NCBI GenBank assembly: GCA_964348015.1
Contig: CAYGBC010000054.1
Coordinates: forward strand, 1-64,000
DNA from: SOIA01 sp964348015
GTDB lineage: Bacteria > Acidobacteriota > Aminicenantia > Aminicenantales > Aminicenantaceae
Length of the DNA stretch: 64,000 bases
Direction: 5' to 3'
Shown here one piece after another: positions 26,337 to 35,481 of the stretch (position 1 is its first letter; each line of letters begins with the position of its first letter). The notes below the pieces were generated by a model. The model did no database searches. It had not been told where the DNA came from and saw only the letters and a list, made by a program, of their open reading frames with translations. A program made the translations under genes and the position numbers.

Positions 26337-26383
26337 ATTGGATCTCCACTAAAGGTCTGCTAAAGATTCTCTATTTTTGAATT

Positions 26384-26478
26384 AGCAAGAAATGTGCCAG
26401 TATTACCTCATGGGATTTTCTTATTCTTGTTCAGCATTATATGTCCATTTACGAACAATTTCTGATCTCATCCGAACA
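26384..26478 (-). promoter_or_regulatory. sigma-54 promoter with upstream TGTTC pair
   Basis: On the minus strand TGGCACATTTCTTGCT (26399-26384) is a near-consensus sigma-54 promoter. Two TGTTC boxes (plus-strand GAACA at 26453-26457 and 26474-26478) are 21 bases apart, and the nearer ends 54 bases before the promoter, the same geometry and orientation as at 21307-21401. It drives the permease that starts at 26336. Confidence 0.75.
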
Positions 26479-26888
26479 AAAATGCATATTCCCCATATCA
26501 ACTTCGTGAAAGGGAAAAGTCTTGATTTTGTCGATGTAACATCAAATCTAAGATGGTTGTTTTGTATAAAGAAGTGCTTACAAGCATATTAGAATTCAAT
26601 TTGTCATCACTTCCTTTGAAATTTGTTGCTTTTCTCTAAAGATCCGATAATTGGAAATATGTGTTACTTCTGTCCGCATTAAAAAAAATTCATTGTTGTG
26701 AACAGCATCGTAGTCGACAGAACCTGGATAGTATCTCGGTAAATATCGCCTTTCTTAATGCAACCTATGCCATCTTGAAAATATCCTAGCGGCATCGTTT
26801 GGGAAGCTTGCCTCGATCTTTTTGAGTTTCACAGGACGTGTCCTAAGATATCAATTTTTGATTTTGCCAGGAGGAACCAGAAGCCGCA
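26479..26888. other. intergenic stretch without a gene
   Basis: The stretch separates the permease promoter from the PadR-permease unit. I find no frame with family features. It may be the worn interior of a deleted permease gene whose last codons survive at 26889-26945. Confidence 0.4.
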
Positions 26889-26945
26889 GAAAGTTATCCA
26901 TATTAAAGCCGCCCTGGCCAATCCGGTTGATTCGCTACGTTATTA
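26889..26945 (+). pseudogene. C-terminal scrap of an FtsX-type permease
   Basis: The frame reads IKAALANPVDSLRY and then TAA. The same residues close the permease that ends at 29962, and the DNA is nearly identical over more than 40 bases. Nothing upstream extends the match. It marks a lost tandem copy, left just before the PadR gene. Confidence 0.7.
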
Positions 26946-27023
26946 ATAAAAAATTGCTTTCACGTCAACCTTTTCACGATCGCCTGAGTCTATATATTTG
27001 AATCCAATAAAACTGAGGAATCA

Positions 27024-27359
27024 ATGAAAATTATCACTCGCTTGGAAGAAGCCATCCTTATCGCAATCTTAAGACTTGAAGAAAATGCATACGGCGTGAC
27101 CATTAATATACAGGTCTCTAAGTTAAGCAAAAAGAACTATTCGATGGGAGCGCTCTACTTTGCCCTGGATCAACTCCTCCGAAAAGGTTATGCCAACAAA
27201 ACCATCAAGCAATTCTATCATGAAAAAGGCGGGCGAAGCCGGACATATTACAATATAACCAAAGAAGGAATAAAAGCACTCCAGAAAGCAAGGGATTATC
27301 AGCAGTCGCTGTGGGAAGGGATCCCCGAGATGATATTCGATGTAAAAAAAACGAAATGA
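27024..27359 (+). CDS. PadR-family transcriptional regulator
   Basis: A 111-residue PadR winged-helix protein: EAILIAILRLEENAYGVTI, the recognition segment GALYFALDQLLRKGYANK and the wing GGRSRTYYNITKEGIKAL. PadR proteins repress nearby transporter or stress genes and release on ligand binding. Its TGA overlaps the ATG of the following permease in an ATGA, so the two are translationally coupled; this PadR-permease pairing is common in Acidobacteriota-like genomes. It probably controls its own operon. Confidence 0.9.
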   Translation: MKIITRLEEAILIAILRLEENAYGVTINIQVSKLSKKNYSMGALYFALDQLLRKGYANKTIKQFYHEKGGRSRTYYNITKEGIKALQKARDYQQSLWEGIPEMIFDVKKTK

Positions 27360-29962
27360 TAAAGACACGTGGAAAACCGCCTTCTTTTGCAGCCTGGATA
27401 CTTTCCCAAACCATTCGTAGTGAAGATCGTCTTTCGATTCTGAGTGACTTTTCTGAAATTTTCGAGGAGATGACCGGAGAAATGGGGTATCTCGCAGCTT
27501 ATACCTGGTACTGGTCTCAGGTTGCAAGATCGATTCCCCTGTTTATCTTTAATTATTTCTATTGGGGAGGAATGATGTTTAAGAATTATTTAAAAATCGC
27601 TTTACGCATTCTCAGCAGAGACAAGGCATATTCTTTTATCAATATCTTTGGCCTGGCCATCGGTTTGGCCTGCAGCCTATTCGTTTTTCTGTTCGTGTGG
27701 GATGAGCTCTCCTATGATCGGTTTCACGAGAAAGCGGACCGCATCTACAGAATCGCTCAGCACATTCATATCGAAGATCGAGTCGATTCGGCACTTCCCA
27801 CTCCTCCGATCCTTGCATATACTCTTTTGCAGGACTTTGCCCAGATTGAATCGACGGCTCGGGTGCATAAAGTTGGCAGGTCCATCGTCGAATATGGAGA
27901 GAATCGATTTGAAGAACCCAATATCTACGGTGTCGATTCGTCCTTCTTCGAGGTCTTTTCCTTCAAACTCACCCAAGGAGATCCCCAAATCGTCCTGGCT
28001 GATCCCAACACGGTTGTCCTGACCCAATCCACAGTTCAAAAATATTTTGGGGAGAGCGATCCCTTGGGGCAAGTTCTTACCATACGCCAAAACGAATTAA
28101 CCGTGACAGGAATTATCGAAGATGTGCCGCGGAACTCACACTTTCATTTTGATTTTCTGACCTCTATCTCTACCTACCCTCGAAGCCGCAGCACCCACTG
28201 GTTTGACGGATTCTGTGCCACCTATATCGTATTACAAAAAGGAGAATCCGCAGAAAAGCTGGAATCGCAATTTCCTGAATTTGTGCTCAATTACATGTTC
28301 GGAGGAAAGCCAGGAAGCAACCGTATGTTTAAAGACTGGGAATATTTTCTTCAGCCTCTGACCGATATCCATCTGCATTCTCATCTTATCATCGGCGAAT
28401 TCGAACCCAATAGCCACGTGGCCTATGTGTATATCTTCTCCATAATCGCTGTATTTATTCTCTTCATCGGCTGTATCAATTTCGTGAATCTTTCCACTGC
28501 CAGGGCCGGCAACCGCGCAAGGGAAGTGGGAATCCGGAAAGTCGTCGGATCCAACCGTTCTCAGCTCATCCAGCAGTTTTTGGGAGAATCGCTGCTCTTC
28601 AGCCTCATCGCCATTTGCCTGGCCTTCATTTTGATTGCCATGTTTATGCCGGCCTACGAGAGCTTGATAGGAAAGGATATCCCTATTCAGGAATTTATCA
28701 CAACCTCGGTATTTGTGGGCCTGATTATCCTGATATTCGCAGTAGGATTCGGATCGGGTTTTTATCCAGCGGTTGTTCTTTCTTCGTTCCGGCCCTTATT
28801 CCTGATCAAAGGTTCGGGTTTTAGCACTCAACGCTTCCGCTCTTCGGCTTTGAGAAAGGGATTGATTGTTTTTCAATTCACCATCTCCATTTTTTTGTTT
28901 ATCGGGATGAGCGTGGTTTACCAGCAGACGGAATATTTCCAGAATAAACGTCTGGGCTTTGACCGCGAGCATGTGATCGTTATCAAAAATGCCAATTTGT
29001 TGGGGGAAAACATGTCATCATTCAAGACGAAGCTGCTCCAATACCCTGACATTCAGAGAGTTTCGGCCACCTCTTCGCTTCCTGGAAGAGACACAAACCT
29101 AAGAATTATCACTCCCGAGGGGAGTGAGGAAGGGGTGGTGTTGGCCATGTTCGATTGCGATCAAGATTTTTTGGATACCCTTAAGCTGCAAATGGCTGAG
29201 GGACGCTTTTTTTCGCAGGAATATTCCACCGATAACCGGGCCATCATTATTAATCAGGAGACAGCCCGTCAACTGGGCTGGAACCAACCGATAGGAAAGA
29301 CTTTTAGAATCAGCAAGGAAGATTACCGCGTTATTGGAGTGTTGAAAGACTTTCACTTCTCGTCGCTGCACGAAAAGATCAATAAAATGGGGGTTCTATA
29401 CACTGGGGAGGATCGAATCAGAAATGCTGATTTATTCGCTGTACGGGTACGGCCCAAGGATATCCGAAACATCCTGCAGATTATTGCCCGGACCTGGGAA
29501 TCTTTCTCTCCATCACTTCCATTGAACTACTCTTTTCTCGACCAGGATTATTCCCTACTGTATTCTGCCGAGATGCGTATCCGAAATATGACGGTCGCTT
29601 ATTCAATACTGGCCATTCTGGTTTCCAGCTTAGGACTTTTCGGATTGGCTGCGTTTACGGTCGACCAACGCTGCAAGGAGTTCGGAATCCGGAAGGTCAT
29701 GGGAGCCCCGATGTCGGACATCCTGGCTCTCATGAGTAAAGATTTACTCAAATGGGTGGTGCTTGCCAATGCGGTAGCCTGGCCCGTGGCCTACATGGCC
29801 ACAAGACAATGGTTACAGAACTTCGCTTACCGTATTCCCATCCGGATCGAGGTGTTCATACTATCCGGAGTATTTGCACTGATAATTGCAGGATTGACAG
29901 TAAGCTATCATTCAATTAAAGCCGCCCTGGCCAATCCAGTCGATTCGCTACGGTATGAATGA
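27356..29962 (+). CDS. FtsX/MacB-type ABC permease with N-terminal prefix domain
   Basis: An 868-residue permease. An N-terminal cytoplasmic prefix (KPPSFAAWILSQTIRSEDRL, LSDFSEIFEEMTGEMG, YLAAYTWYWSQVARSIPLFI) is the permease-prefix domain found next to PadR genes. The FtsX core then opens MFKNYLKIALRILSRDKAYS, with DELSYDRFHEKADRIYRIAQ, RAREVGIRKVVGSN, RCKEFGIRKVMGAP and the end IKAALANPVDSLRYE. The start at 27356 lies within ATGA of the PadR stop. Unlike its two paralogs it has no visible sigma-54 promoter. The ATPase partner is not in the window. Confidence 0.9.
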   Translation: MIKTRGKPPSFAAWILSQTIRSEDRLSILSDFSEIFEEMTGEMGYLAAYTWYWSQVARSIPLFIFNYFYWGGMMFKNYLKIALRILSRDKAYSFINIFGLAIGLACSLFVFLFVWDELSYDRFHEKADRIYRIAQHIHIEDRVDSALPTPPILAYTLLQDFAQIESTARVHKVGRSIVEYGENRFEEPNIYGVDSSFFEVFSFKLTQGDPQIVLADPNTVVLTQSTVQKYFGESDPLGQVLTIRQNELTVTGIIEDVPRNSHFHFDFLTSISTYPRSRSTHWFDGFCATYIVLQKGESAEKLESQFPEFVLNYMFGGKPGSNRMFKDWEYFLQPLTDIHLHSHLIIGEFEPNSHVAYVYIFSIIAVFILFIGCINFVNLSTARAGNRAREVGIRKVVGSNRSQLIQQFLGESLLFSLIAICLAFILIAMFMPAYESLIGKDIPIQEFITTSVFVGLIILIFAVGFGSGFYPAVVLSSFRPLFLIKGSGFSTQRFRSSALRKGLIVFQFTISIFLFIGMSVVYQQTEYFQNKRLGFDREHVIVIKNANLLGENMSSFKTKLLQYPDIQRVSATSSLPGRDTNLRIITPEGSEEGVVLAMFDCDQDFLDTLKLQMAEGRFFSQEYSTDNRAIIINQETARQLGWNQPIGKTFRISKEDYRVIGVLKDFHFSSLHEKINKMGVLYTGEDRIRNADLFAVRVRPKDIRNILQIIARTWESFSPSLPLNYSFLDQDYSLLYSAEMRIRNMTVAYSILAILVSSLGLFGLAAFTVDQRCKEFGIRKVMGAPMSDILALMSKDLLKWVVLANAVAWPVAYMATRQWLQNFAYRIPIRIEVFILSGVFALIIAGLTVSYHSIKAALANPVDSLRYE

Positions 29963-30004
29963 TTGACCTGCTATAGGATTTCAACTGCTCAATTTATACT
30001 GTTC

Positions 30005-30910
30005 TTAATCATAAAGATTATCGCCAGGGCTGAATTTGCTGTGCTGTGATTGGATATCCTTAAAGGTTACATTTACATAATTCCTGACCATTTCAAGAGT
30101 TCTGTGCCCGAGGATTTTCTGGAGGCTGAAAATATCGCCACCATTCATAAGCCAGTTCTTAGCAAACGTATGACGGAAAGTATGAGCTGAAAGCCTTACG
30201 TTTTCAACTTTAGCCTTTTCGCCGATTCTTTCAATGATTTTATTCGTCATTCTTAGTGTTAAGGGATCTCCAAACTTTGTAAGAAAAAGCACTCCCTCTA
30301 TTCCAAACAATTTATTTCTTCTATTCAAATATTTAACCAATCCAATGAGCGACCGATCTCCAAAAGGTACAACTCTCCCCTTTCCCCCCTTGCCTTTGAC
30401 TTTCAATATCTTCTCATCGAGCTGAATATCATCAACTTTGAGCTCTAATAATTCTGATATCCTGCAACCGGTGTCATAAAGCAGAGTGATTAATGCATAA
30501 TTTCTTATTCCTGGAAAATCCATCTGATGCTTTGTAATTTTCAGCATTGCTATAATTTGTTCATTAGAGAAAGTAGCAATAGCAGTTTGGTCAGTCTTGA
30601 TCCTTGAAATCTTCTTGGAAGGATTCGCTGTAATAACACCCTCTTCAACCATGAATTTGAAGAGAATCTTCAGTACTTTAATGTGGTGGTTTACTCCTCC
30701 AGCCGAATGATTCTCTTTAAGTCCTGAAACATACTCCCTCAAAATAGTGGGGTCGATCTGTTCCAGAAAAGCATCAGGATGATGTGATTCCATGAACTCC
30801 AAAAACTTGTTGAGATGCTGGCTGTAAAAGGTAATTGTGTTGGGGCTTAAGTTCCTTAGCCTTCTGGTAGACAGAAAGGCAGAAACCATACCCTTCAAAG
30901 TAGTGGTCAT
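30005..30910 (-). CDS. tyrosine recombinase/integrase
   Basis: A 301-residue XerC/D-like recombinase. A SAM-like N-terminal core-binding domain (FLSTRRLRNLSPNTITFYS) is followed by a catalytic domain with all six residues visible: Arg in DTGCRISELLEL, Lys in KVKGKGGKGR, His-x-x-Arg in SAHTFRHTFA, His in ILGHRTLEMV and Tyr in RNYVNV. The ATG has AGGAGG upstream. It lies 82 bases from the 3' end of a tRNA-Met gene, the normal attachment site for integrases of mobile elements. No excisionase, phage or plasmid gene is near, and no copy of the tRNA end was found by eye to its left. Confidence 0.9.
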   Translation of the reverse strand: MTTTLKGMVSAFLSTRRLRNLSPNTITFYSQHLNKFLEFMESHHPDAFLEQIDPTILREYVSGLKENHSAGGVNHHIKVLKILFKFMVEEGVITANPSKKISRIKTDQTAIATFSNEQIIAMLKITKHQMDFPGIRNYALITLLYDTGCRISELLELKVDDIQLDEKILKVKGKGGKGRVVPFGDRSLIGLVKYLNRRNKLFGIEGVLFLTKFGDPLTLRMTNKIIERIGEKAKVENVRLSAHTFRHTFAKNWLMNGGDIFSLQKILGHRTLEMVRNYVNVTFKDIQSQHSKFSPGDNLYD

Positions 30911-30992
30911 AAATGCCTCCTATATGGGGGGCTAATGAACGGGTTATGGGCCCTTTAGGAGTGGATTTTTGCGTAAGTGATTGATAATAAAG

Positions 30993-31069
<77 letters not shown>

Positions 31070-31152
31070 CTACGGATTTATTATAACAAAATTCACACCT
31101 TTGTCAAAATAATCCCAAAAACACACAAAAGCTGTATAAACCCAAAATTTCC

Positions 31153-31182
31153 TTGACATTCGCTCTCTGCAAAAAATATAAT
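31153..31182 (+). promoter_or_regulatory. sigma-70-type promoter of nuoJ
   Basis: TTGACA (31153-31158) and TATAAT (31177-31182) are perfect consensus boxes with an 18-base spacer. The ATG of nuoJ starts only 15 bases after the -10 box, so the transcript leader should be about 8 bases, and no ribosome site is visible. Confidence 0.75.
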
Positions 31183-31196
31183 GAGAAACTTAAAAA

Positions 31197-31691
31197 ATGG
31201 GCTATTTTCTTTTTTACCTGCTGGCGGCACTGTGTGTCGGTTCAGTCCTGGGGATGATTATTTCTAAAAATCAGGCCTACAATGCTCTTTTTTTGATCCT
31301 GGCTTTCGCCTCTTTGGGCGGTCTCTTCGGACTCCTTGAGGCGCCTTTCATGGCCGTGGTCCAGATCATTATCTATGCCGGTGCGATCATGGTGCTCTTT
31401 ATCTTCGTCATCATGATGATCAACGTCCAAAAAGGTATTCCCCCTGAAAAAAAGAAGTGGACCCTGTATCTCTCATTCGGGCTCGGTGTAGTTCTCGTCA
31501 TTGAGCTTGCCGTGGCCCTCAAAGCGGCATTCGCTCTCCCGGTTTCCACTGAGACATTGAAAGCAGGCCCCGTCGACCTGGGAAGACTGCTTTTTACGAA
31601 ATACTTATATCCGTTTGAGATTACTTCCATCCTGATCATCGCTGCTCTTGTGGGAGCGATTGTGTTGGTGAAAAAGAAAGAAAACGAATGA
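31197..31691 (+). CDS. nuoJ: NADH-quinone oxidoreductase subunit J
   Basis: A 164-residue membrane subunit of respiratory complex I with five helices. The conserved core is present: NALFLILAFASLGGLFGLLE, VVQIIIYAGAIMVLFIFVIM and the final EITSILIIAALVGAIVLV. NuoJ carries the pi-bulge helix of the proton path. It is the first gene of nuoJKLMN; nuoA-I are not in the window, so the quinone and NADH/ferredoxin modules must be encoded elsewhere. The stop overlaps the start of nuoK (ATGA). Translation seems to begin on a nearly leaderless mRNA. Confidence 0.95.
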   Translation: MGYFLFYLLAALCVGSVLGMIISKNQAYNALFLILAFASLGGLFGLLEAPFMAVVQIIIYAGAIMVLFIFVIMMINVQKGIPPEKKKWTLYLSFGLGVVLVIELAVALKAAFALPVSTETLKAGPVDLGRLLFTKYLYPFEITSILIIAALVGAIVLVKKKENE

Positions 31692-31990
31692 TTCCTCCAA
31701 ATTATTTTCTGATCCTGAGCATCATCCTTTTCGCCTTGGGTATCCTCGCCTTTTTTATCAAAAAGGACCTGATCACGATGTTCATGGCTGTCGAGGTCAT
31801 GCTCAACGCCGCGAACCTGGCTTTTCTTTCTCTAGCCAGATCAGCCAATTCCATAGACGGACAGGTGATCGTCTTTTTCATCATCACCGTGGCGGCCGCG
31901 GAGGCGGCTGTCGGGCTGGCGATCATTCTGCTCATATTCAGACAAAAGAAAACCATCAAGACTGAAGACATCAAACTGATGAAAGGATAA
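31688..31990 (+). CDS. nuoK: NADH-quinone oxidoreductase subunit K
   Basis: A 100-residue subunit with three helices, family length. The two buried glutamates of NuoK are visible: AVEVMLNAANLAF in helix 2 and the AEAAVGLAIILLIFR segment of helix 3. They belong to the fourth proton channel. The start overlaps the end of nuoJ by four bases. Confidence 0.95.
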   Translation: MIPPNYFLILSIILFALGILAFFIKKDLITMFMAVEVMLNAANLAFLSLARSANSIDGQVIVFFIITVAAAEAAVGLAIILLIFRQKKTIKTEDIKLMKG

Positions 31991-31991
31991 A

Positions 31992-33896
31992 ATGACTGAG
32001 ATTTTCTGGCTCATTCCGTTCGTGCCCGCCTTGAGCACCCTTATCCTGGCTCTGTTCGGAACGAAGCTTCCTAAAAAATACGTCTCGTTCCAGGCGTGTT
32101 TGGCCGTTTTTGGCTCCTTTGTCATCTCGGTCATATCCTTCCTGGGTCTTCTCCAGGTCTCGCATGAAAGCTATCCTCTGGTGAAAAACCTCTTTTCCTG
32201 GATCAGCTCGGGAAGCTTCAACGTCAACCTTTCCCTCCAGCTCGACCCGCTCTCCGCAGTCATGGCCATGGTCGTGAGCGGAGTCGGATTCATCATTCAC
32301 GTTTATTCAGTCGGATACATGGCCGATGATGAGGGCTACACTCGCTATTTCACTTACCTTAATCTCTTCACGTTTGCCATGCTGATACTCGTCATGGCCT
32401 CCAATATTGTCCTGATGTTTGTGGGCTGGGAAGGCGTGGGCCTGTGCTCTTACTTGTTGATCGGCTTCTGGTTTGAAAAACATTCTGCTGCCAGCGCGGG
32501 AAAAAAGGCCTTTATCGTCAACCGGATCGGCGACGCCGGATTTCTGCTCGGTATCATGTTTATTTTTATCCACATCGGAAGCGGTGAATTCACAGCGATC
32601 AATGCGGCGATCGGAGGAGGAGCTATCACTCAAGGATTAGCCACTTTGATCGCCATCCTTCTGTTTGTGGGGGCGACGGGAAAATCCGCCCAGATTCCTC
32701 TGTATATCTGGCTTCCCGACGCGATGGAGGGTCCGACCCCTGTCAGCGCTCTGATCCACGCCGCGACAATGGTCACGGCCGGAGTCTATATGGTCGCCCG
32801 GATGAACCTCCTGTACGCGCTTTCCGGGACCGCTGCCCAGATTGTCGCCGTCGTTGGTGCTGTCACGGCTGTCTATGCCGCCACCATGGCCCTCACGCAG
32901 AACGACATCAAGAGGGTTCTGGCCTACTCGACAATCTCTCAGATCGGATACATGTTTATCGGATGCGGTGTCGGAGCCTATGCGGCCGGAATGTTCCACC
33001 TGTACACGCATGCCTTCTTCAAGAGCCTCCTGTTTTTGGCTGCCGGGAGTGTGATGCACGCCCTTTCCGGTGAACTGAACATGAAAAAGATGGGAGGGCT
33101 GCGGAAATACCTCCCCTTCACCTACCCCACTTTCCTGATCGGCGCGATCGCCATCGCCGGAATCCCTTTTCTCTCGGGCTTTTTTTCAAAGGATGCGATA
33201 CTCACAGCCGCCTACGCGAACGGGCATTATCTTGCCTGGGGTTTAGGAATCCTGGGTGCCGTATTGACGGCCTTCTACATGTTCCGTCTTATCTTCCTGA
33301 CTTTTCACGGGAAAGAGCGGCTCGAGCCTGAAGTCAAGGAACACATTCATGAATCTCCCCCCGTTATGACCATTCCTCTGATCATCCTCGCTTTCTTTTC
33401 GATCATCGCGGGCTATGTGGGGCTGCCTGTTGTTGTGGGAAAAAACCTCAACTTTTTTGGGCATTTCCTGGAGCCTGTATTGAGAGGTGGTCATGAAGCG
33501 CACATCAGCCACGAGCTGGAATGGATCCTGATCGGCATTTCGGTCGGAGTGGCAGTCCTGGGAATCATCATCGCCTGGTTCTTCTACATCAAAGCTCCGA
33601 GTATCCCGGGAAAGTTCAGAGAGCGGTTCCCGCGTATCTATAAACTTCTGTATAACAAATACTATATGGACGAGATCTATAATGCGGCCTTTGTGAATCC
33701 GACTGTCAGAGGCTCGGAAAAAATATACGACCATTTTGACCTGAAAGTCATCGACGGCGCGGTCAACGGATCGGCGTCAGTCACCGGTCTCACTGGAAAA
33801 ATCCTGAGCTATTTCCAGAGCGGTTTGATCAAAGACTACGCCTTGATCTTTCTTTTAGGAGTCATTATATTCATCGGCTTTTTGATAATTTTTTAA
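31992..33896 (+). CDS. nuoL: NADH-quinone oxidoreductase subunit L
   Basis: The largest antiporter-like subunit of complex I (634 residues). Seen: FVGWEGVGLCSYLLIGFWFE with the channel Glu, SAQIPLYIWLPDAMEGPTPV with the Lys/Asp region, LIHAATMVTAGVYMVAR, LAYSTISQIGYMFIG and HAFFKSLLFLAAGSVMHA. The C-terminal lateral helix along the membrane is present. It begins one base after the nuoK stop. Confidence 0.95.
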   Translation: MTEIFWLIPFVPALSTLILALFGTKLPKKYVSFQACLAVFGSFVISVISFLGLLQVSHESYPLVKNLFSWISSGSFNVNLSLQLDPLSAVMAMVVSGVGFIIHVYSVGYMADDEGYTRYFTYLNLFTFAMLILVMASNIVLMFVGWEGVGLCSYLLIGFWFEKHSAASAGKKAFIVNRIGDAGFLLGIMFIFIHIGSGEFTAINAAIGGGAITQGLATLIAILLFVGATGKSAQIPLYIWLPDAMEGPTPVSALIHAATMVTAGVYMVARMNLLYALSGTAAQIVAVVGAVTAVYAATMALTQNDIKRVLAYSTISQIGYMFIGCGVGAYAAGMFHLYTHAFFKSLLFLAAGSVMHALSGELNMKKMGGLRKYLPFTYPTFLIGAIAIAGIPFLSGFFSKDAILTAAYANGHYLAWGLGILGAVLTAFYMFRLIFLTFHGKERLEPEVKEHIHESPPVMTIPLIILAFFSIIAGYVGLPVVVGKNLNFFGHFLEPVLRGGHEAHISHELEWILIGISVGVAVLGIIIAWFFYIKAPSIPGKFRERFPRIYKLLYNKYYMDEIYNAAFVNPTVRGSEKIYDHFDLKVIDGAVNGSASVTGLTGKILSYFQSGLIKDYALIFLLGVIIFIGFLIIF

Positions 33897-33897
33897 A

Positions 33898-35481
33898 ATG
33901 AACTTTCCAATACTGAGTGTCGTCACGTTTCTCCCACTGGCCGGAGCCACTCTGCTCATCTTCCTCAACAAGAAAAAGGAAAACCTTCTCCGGTATATCA
34001 CGCTGGGTGTGACCCTTCTGACATTTATCATTTCCCTCTTCCTGTACTTCAACTTCAGCTCCTCGACTGCGGATCCTCAATTTGTGGAGAAAAGTGTCTG
34101 GCTCGGATATGGAATCAAATATCATGTTGGGATCGACGGGATAAGCCTATTCCTCGTGCTGTTGACCACTTTCCTGATGCCGATCACCATCCTTTCCTCC
34201 TGGACATACATCAAAAAGAGAACCAAGGAATACCTGATCTTCATGCTGATGCTCGAGACAGGGATCATCGGCGTGTTTGTTGCGCTCAACCTGTTCCTCT
34301 TTTACGTGTTCTGGGAAGCCATGCTGATCCCGATGTACTTCCTGATCGGAGTTTGGGGAGGACACCGCAAGATCTATGCCACGATCAAATTTGTCCTGTT
34401 CACCATGGTGGGCAGCCTGTTGATGCTGGTGGCCATCTTTTACCTCTACTCGGCCTATTACAAGGCGACCGGCATGTATTCTCTCAACCTTTTCGATTTT
34501 TACGACCTGTCGCTGAATCCAGGCATTCAAATCTGGCTCTTTCTCGCCTTTGCGCTGGCTTTTGCCATAAAAGTGCCGATGTTCCCCTTCCACACGTGGC
34601 TTCCGGATGCTCACGTGGAGGCCCCGACAGCTGGGTCTGTCATCCTGGCCGCCGTTCTGTTGAAGATGGGGACTTACGGTTTCCTCCGTTTTGCCCTGCC
34701 TCTCTTTCCGAGCGCGGTGATCAAATTTCTTCCCTTACTCGCCGTGCTCAGCCTGATAGGGATCATCTACGGAGGCCTGATGGCCCTGATCCAAAAGGAC
34801 GTGAAATCCCTTGTCGCCTACTCGAGCGTCAGCCATATGGGATTGATCATGCTCGCTGTATTTTCTCTGAATACCGAAGCGATGGAAGGAGCGATTTACC
34901 AGATGCTCAACCATGGATTGAGCACGGGGGCCCTGTTTTTGGCTGTGGGCATTCTGTATGAGAGGTCGCACACCCGACTGATCCGAGACTACGGGGGTGT
35001 CAGCAAGAAAATGCCTGTCTTTGCCGCCTTTTTCCTCATCTGCATGCTTTCGTCTGTGGGGCTGCCCGGACTCAACGGTTTTATAGGAGAGGTCCTGTGT
35101 ATTTTCGGAATCTTCAAGGCTAACAAGATCTTCGCGATCCTGGGTGTGACCACAGTCATACTGGCTGCGGGCTACCTCTTCTGGATGTTCCAGAGAGTGA
35201 TGCACGGACCGATCACCAATGAGAAAGTCGAGACTTTTAAAGATCTCAATAAAAGAGAGATTGCTTATCTTGTGCCGATTGTCATCATGATGTTCTGGAT
35301 GGGAATCTTCCCGAATATGTTTTTGAGGAAAATGGACAGCTCAGTGTCGCATCTTCTCACAATGGTCAACACAAAAAAAGCCACTGTCTCTCAAACGCTC
35401 AAAAATCCGGATGTGCTGGTCAAAATCGACGATCAGACTCCGGAAGAACAAAATAAGGATAAGGAAGAACAAACCCGATGA
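33898..35481 (+). CDS. nuoM: NADH-quinone oxidoreductase subunit M
   Basis: A 527-residue antiporter-like complex I subunit: FYVFWEAMLIPMYFLIGVWG with the channel Glu, AIKVPMFPFHTWLPDAHVEA, VILAAVLLKMGTYGFLRF and LVAYSSVSHMGLIMLAVF. The tail is charged (Glu, Lys and Gln rich), longer than usual and probably cytoplasmic. Its TGA overlaps the nuoN start (ATGA). Confidence 0.95.
   Translation: MNFPILSVVTFLPLAGATLLIFLNKKKENLLRYITLGVTLLTFIISLFLYFNFSSSTADPQFVEKSVWLGYGIKYHVGIDGISLFLVLLTTFLMPITILSSWTYIKKRTKEYLIFMLMLETGIIGVFVALNLFLFYVFWEAMLIPMYFLIGVWGGHRKIYATIKFVLFTMVGSLLMLVAIFYLYSAYYKATGMYSLNLFDFYDLSLNPGIQIWLFLAFALAFAIKVPMFPFHTWLPDAHVEAPTAGSVILAAVLLKMGTYGFLRFALPLFPSAVIKFLPLLAVLSLIGIIYGGLMALIQKDVKSLVAYSSVSHMGLIMLAVFSLNTEAMEGAIYQMLNHGLSTGALFLAVGILYERSHTRLIRDYGGVSKKMPVFAAFFLICMLSSVGLPGLNGFIGEVLCIFGIFKANKIFAILGVTTVILAAGYLFWMFQRVMHGPITNEKVETFKDLNKREIAYLVPIVIMMFWMGIFPNMFLRKMDSSVSHLLTMVNTKKATVSQTLKNPDVLVKIDDQTPEEQNKDKEEQTR

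Noticed and set aside
30005..30910. Integron integrase
   Set aside because: No IntI-specific extra segment and no attC-like array nearby; an ordinary XerC/D-type recombinase fits better.
32307..33734. Long minus-strand frames inside nuoL
   Set aside because: They are antisense shadows of a strongly conserved gene, rich in Asp, His and Arg as expected from reversed hydrophobic codons.
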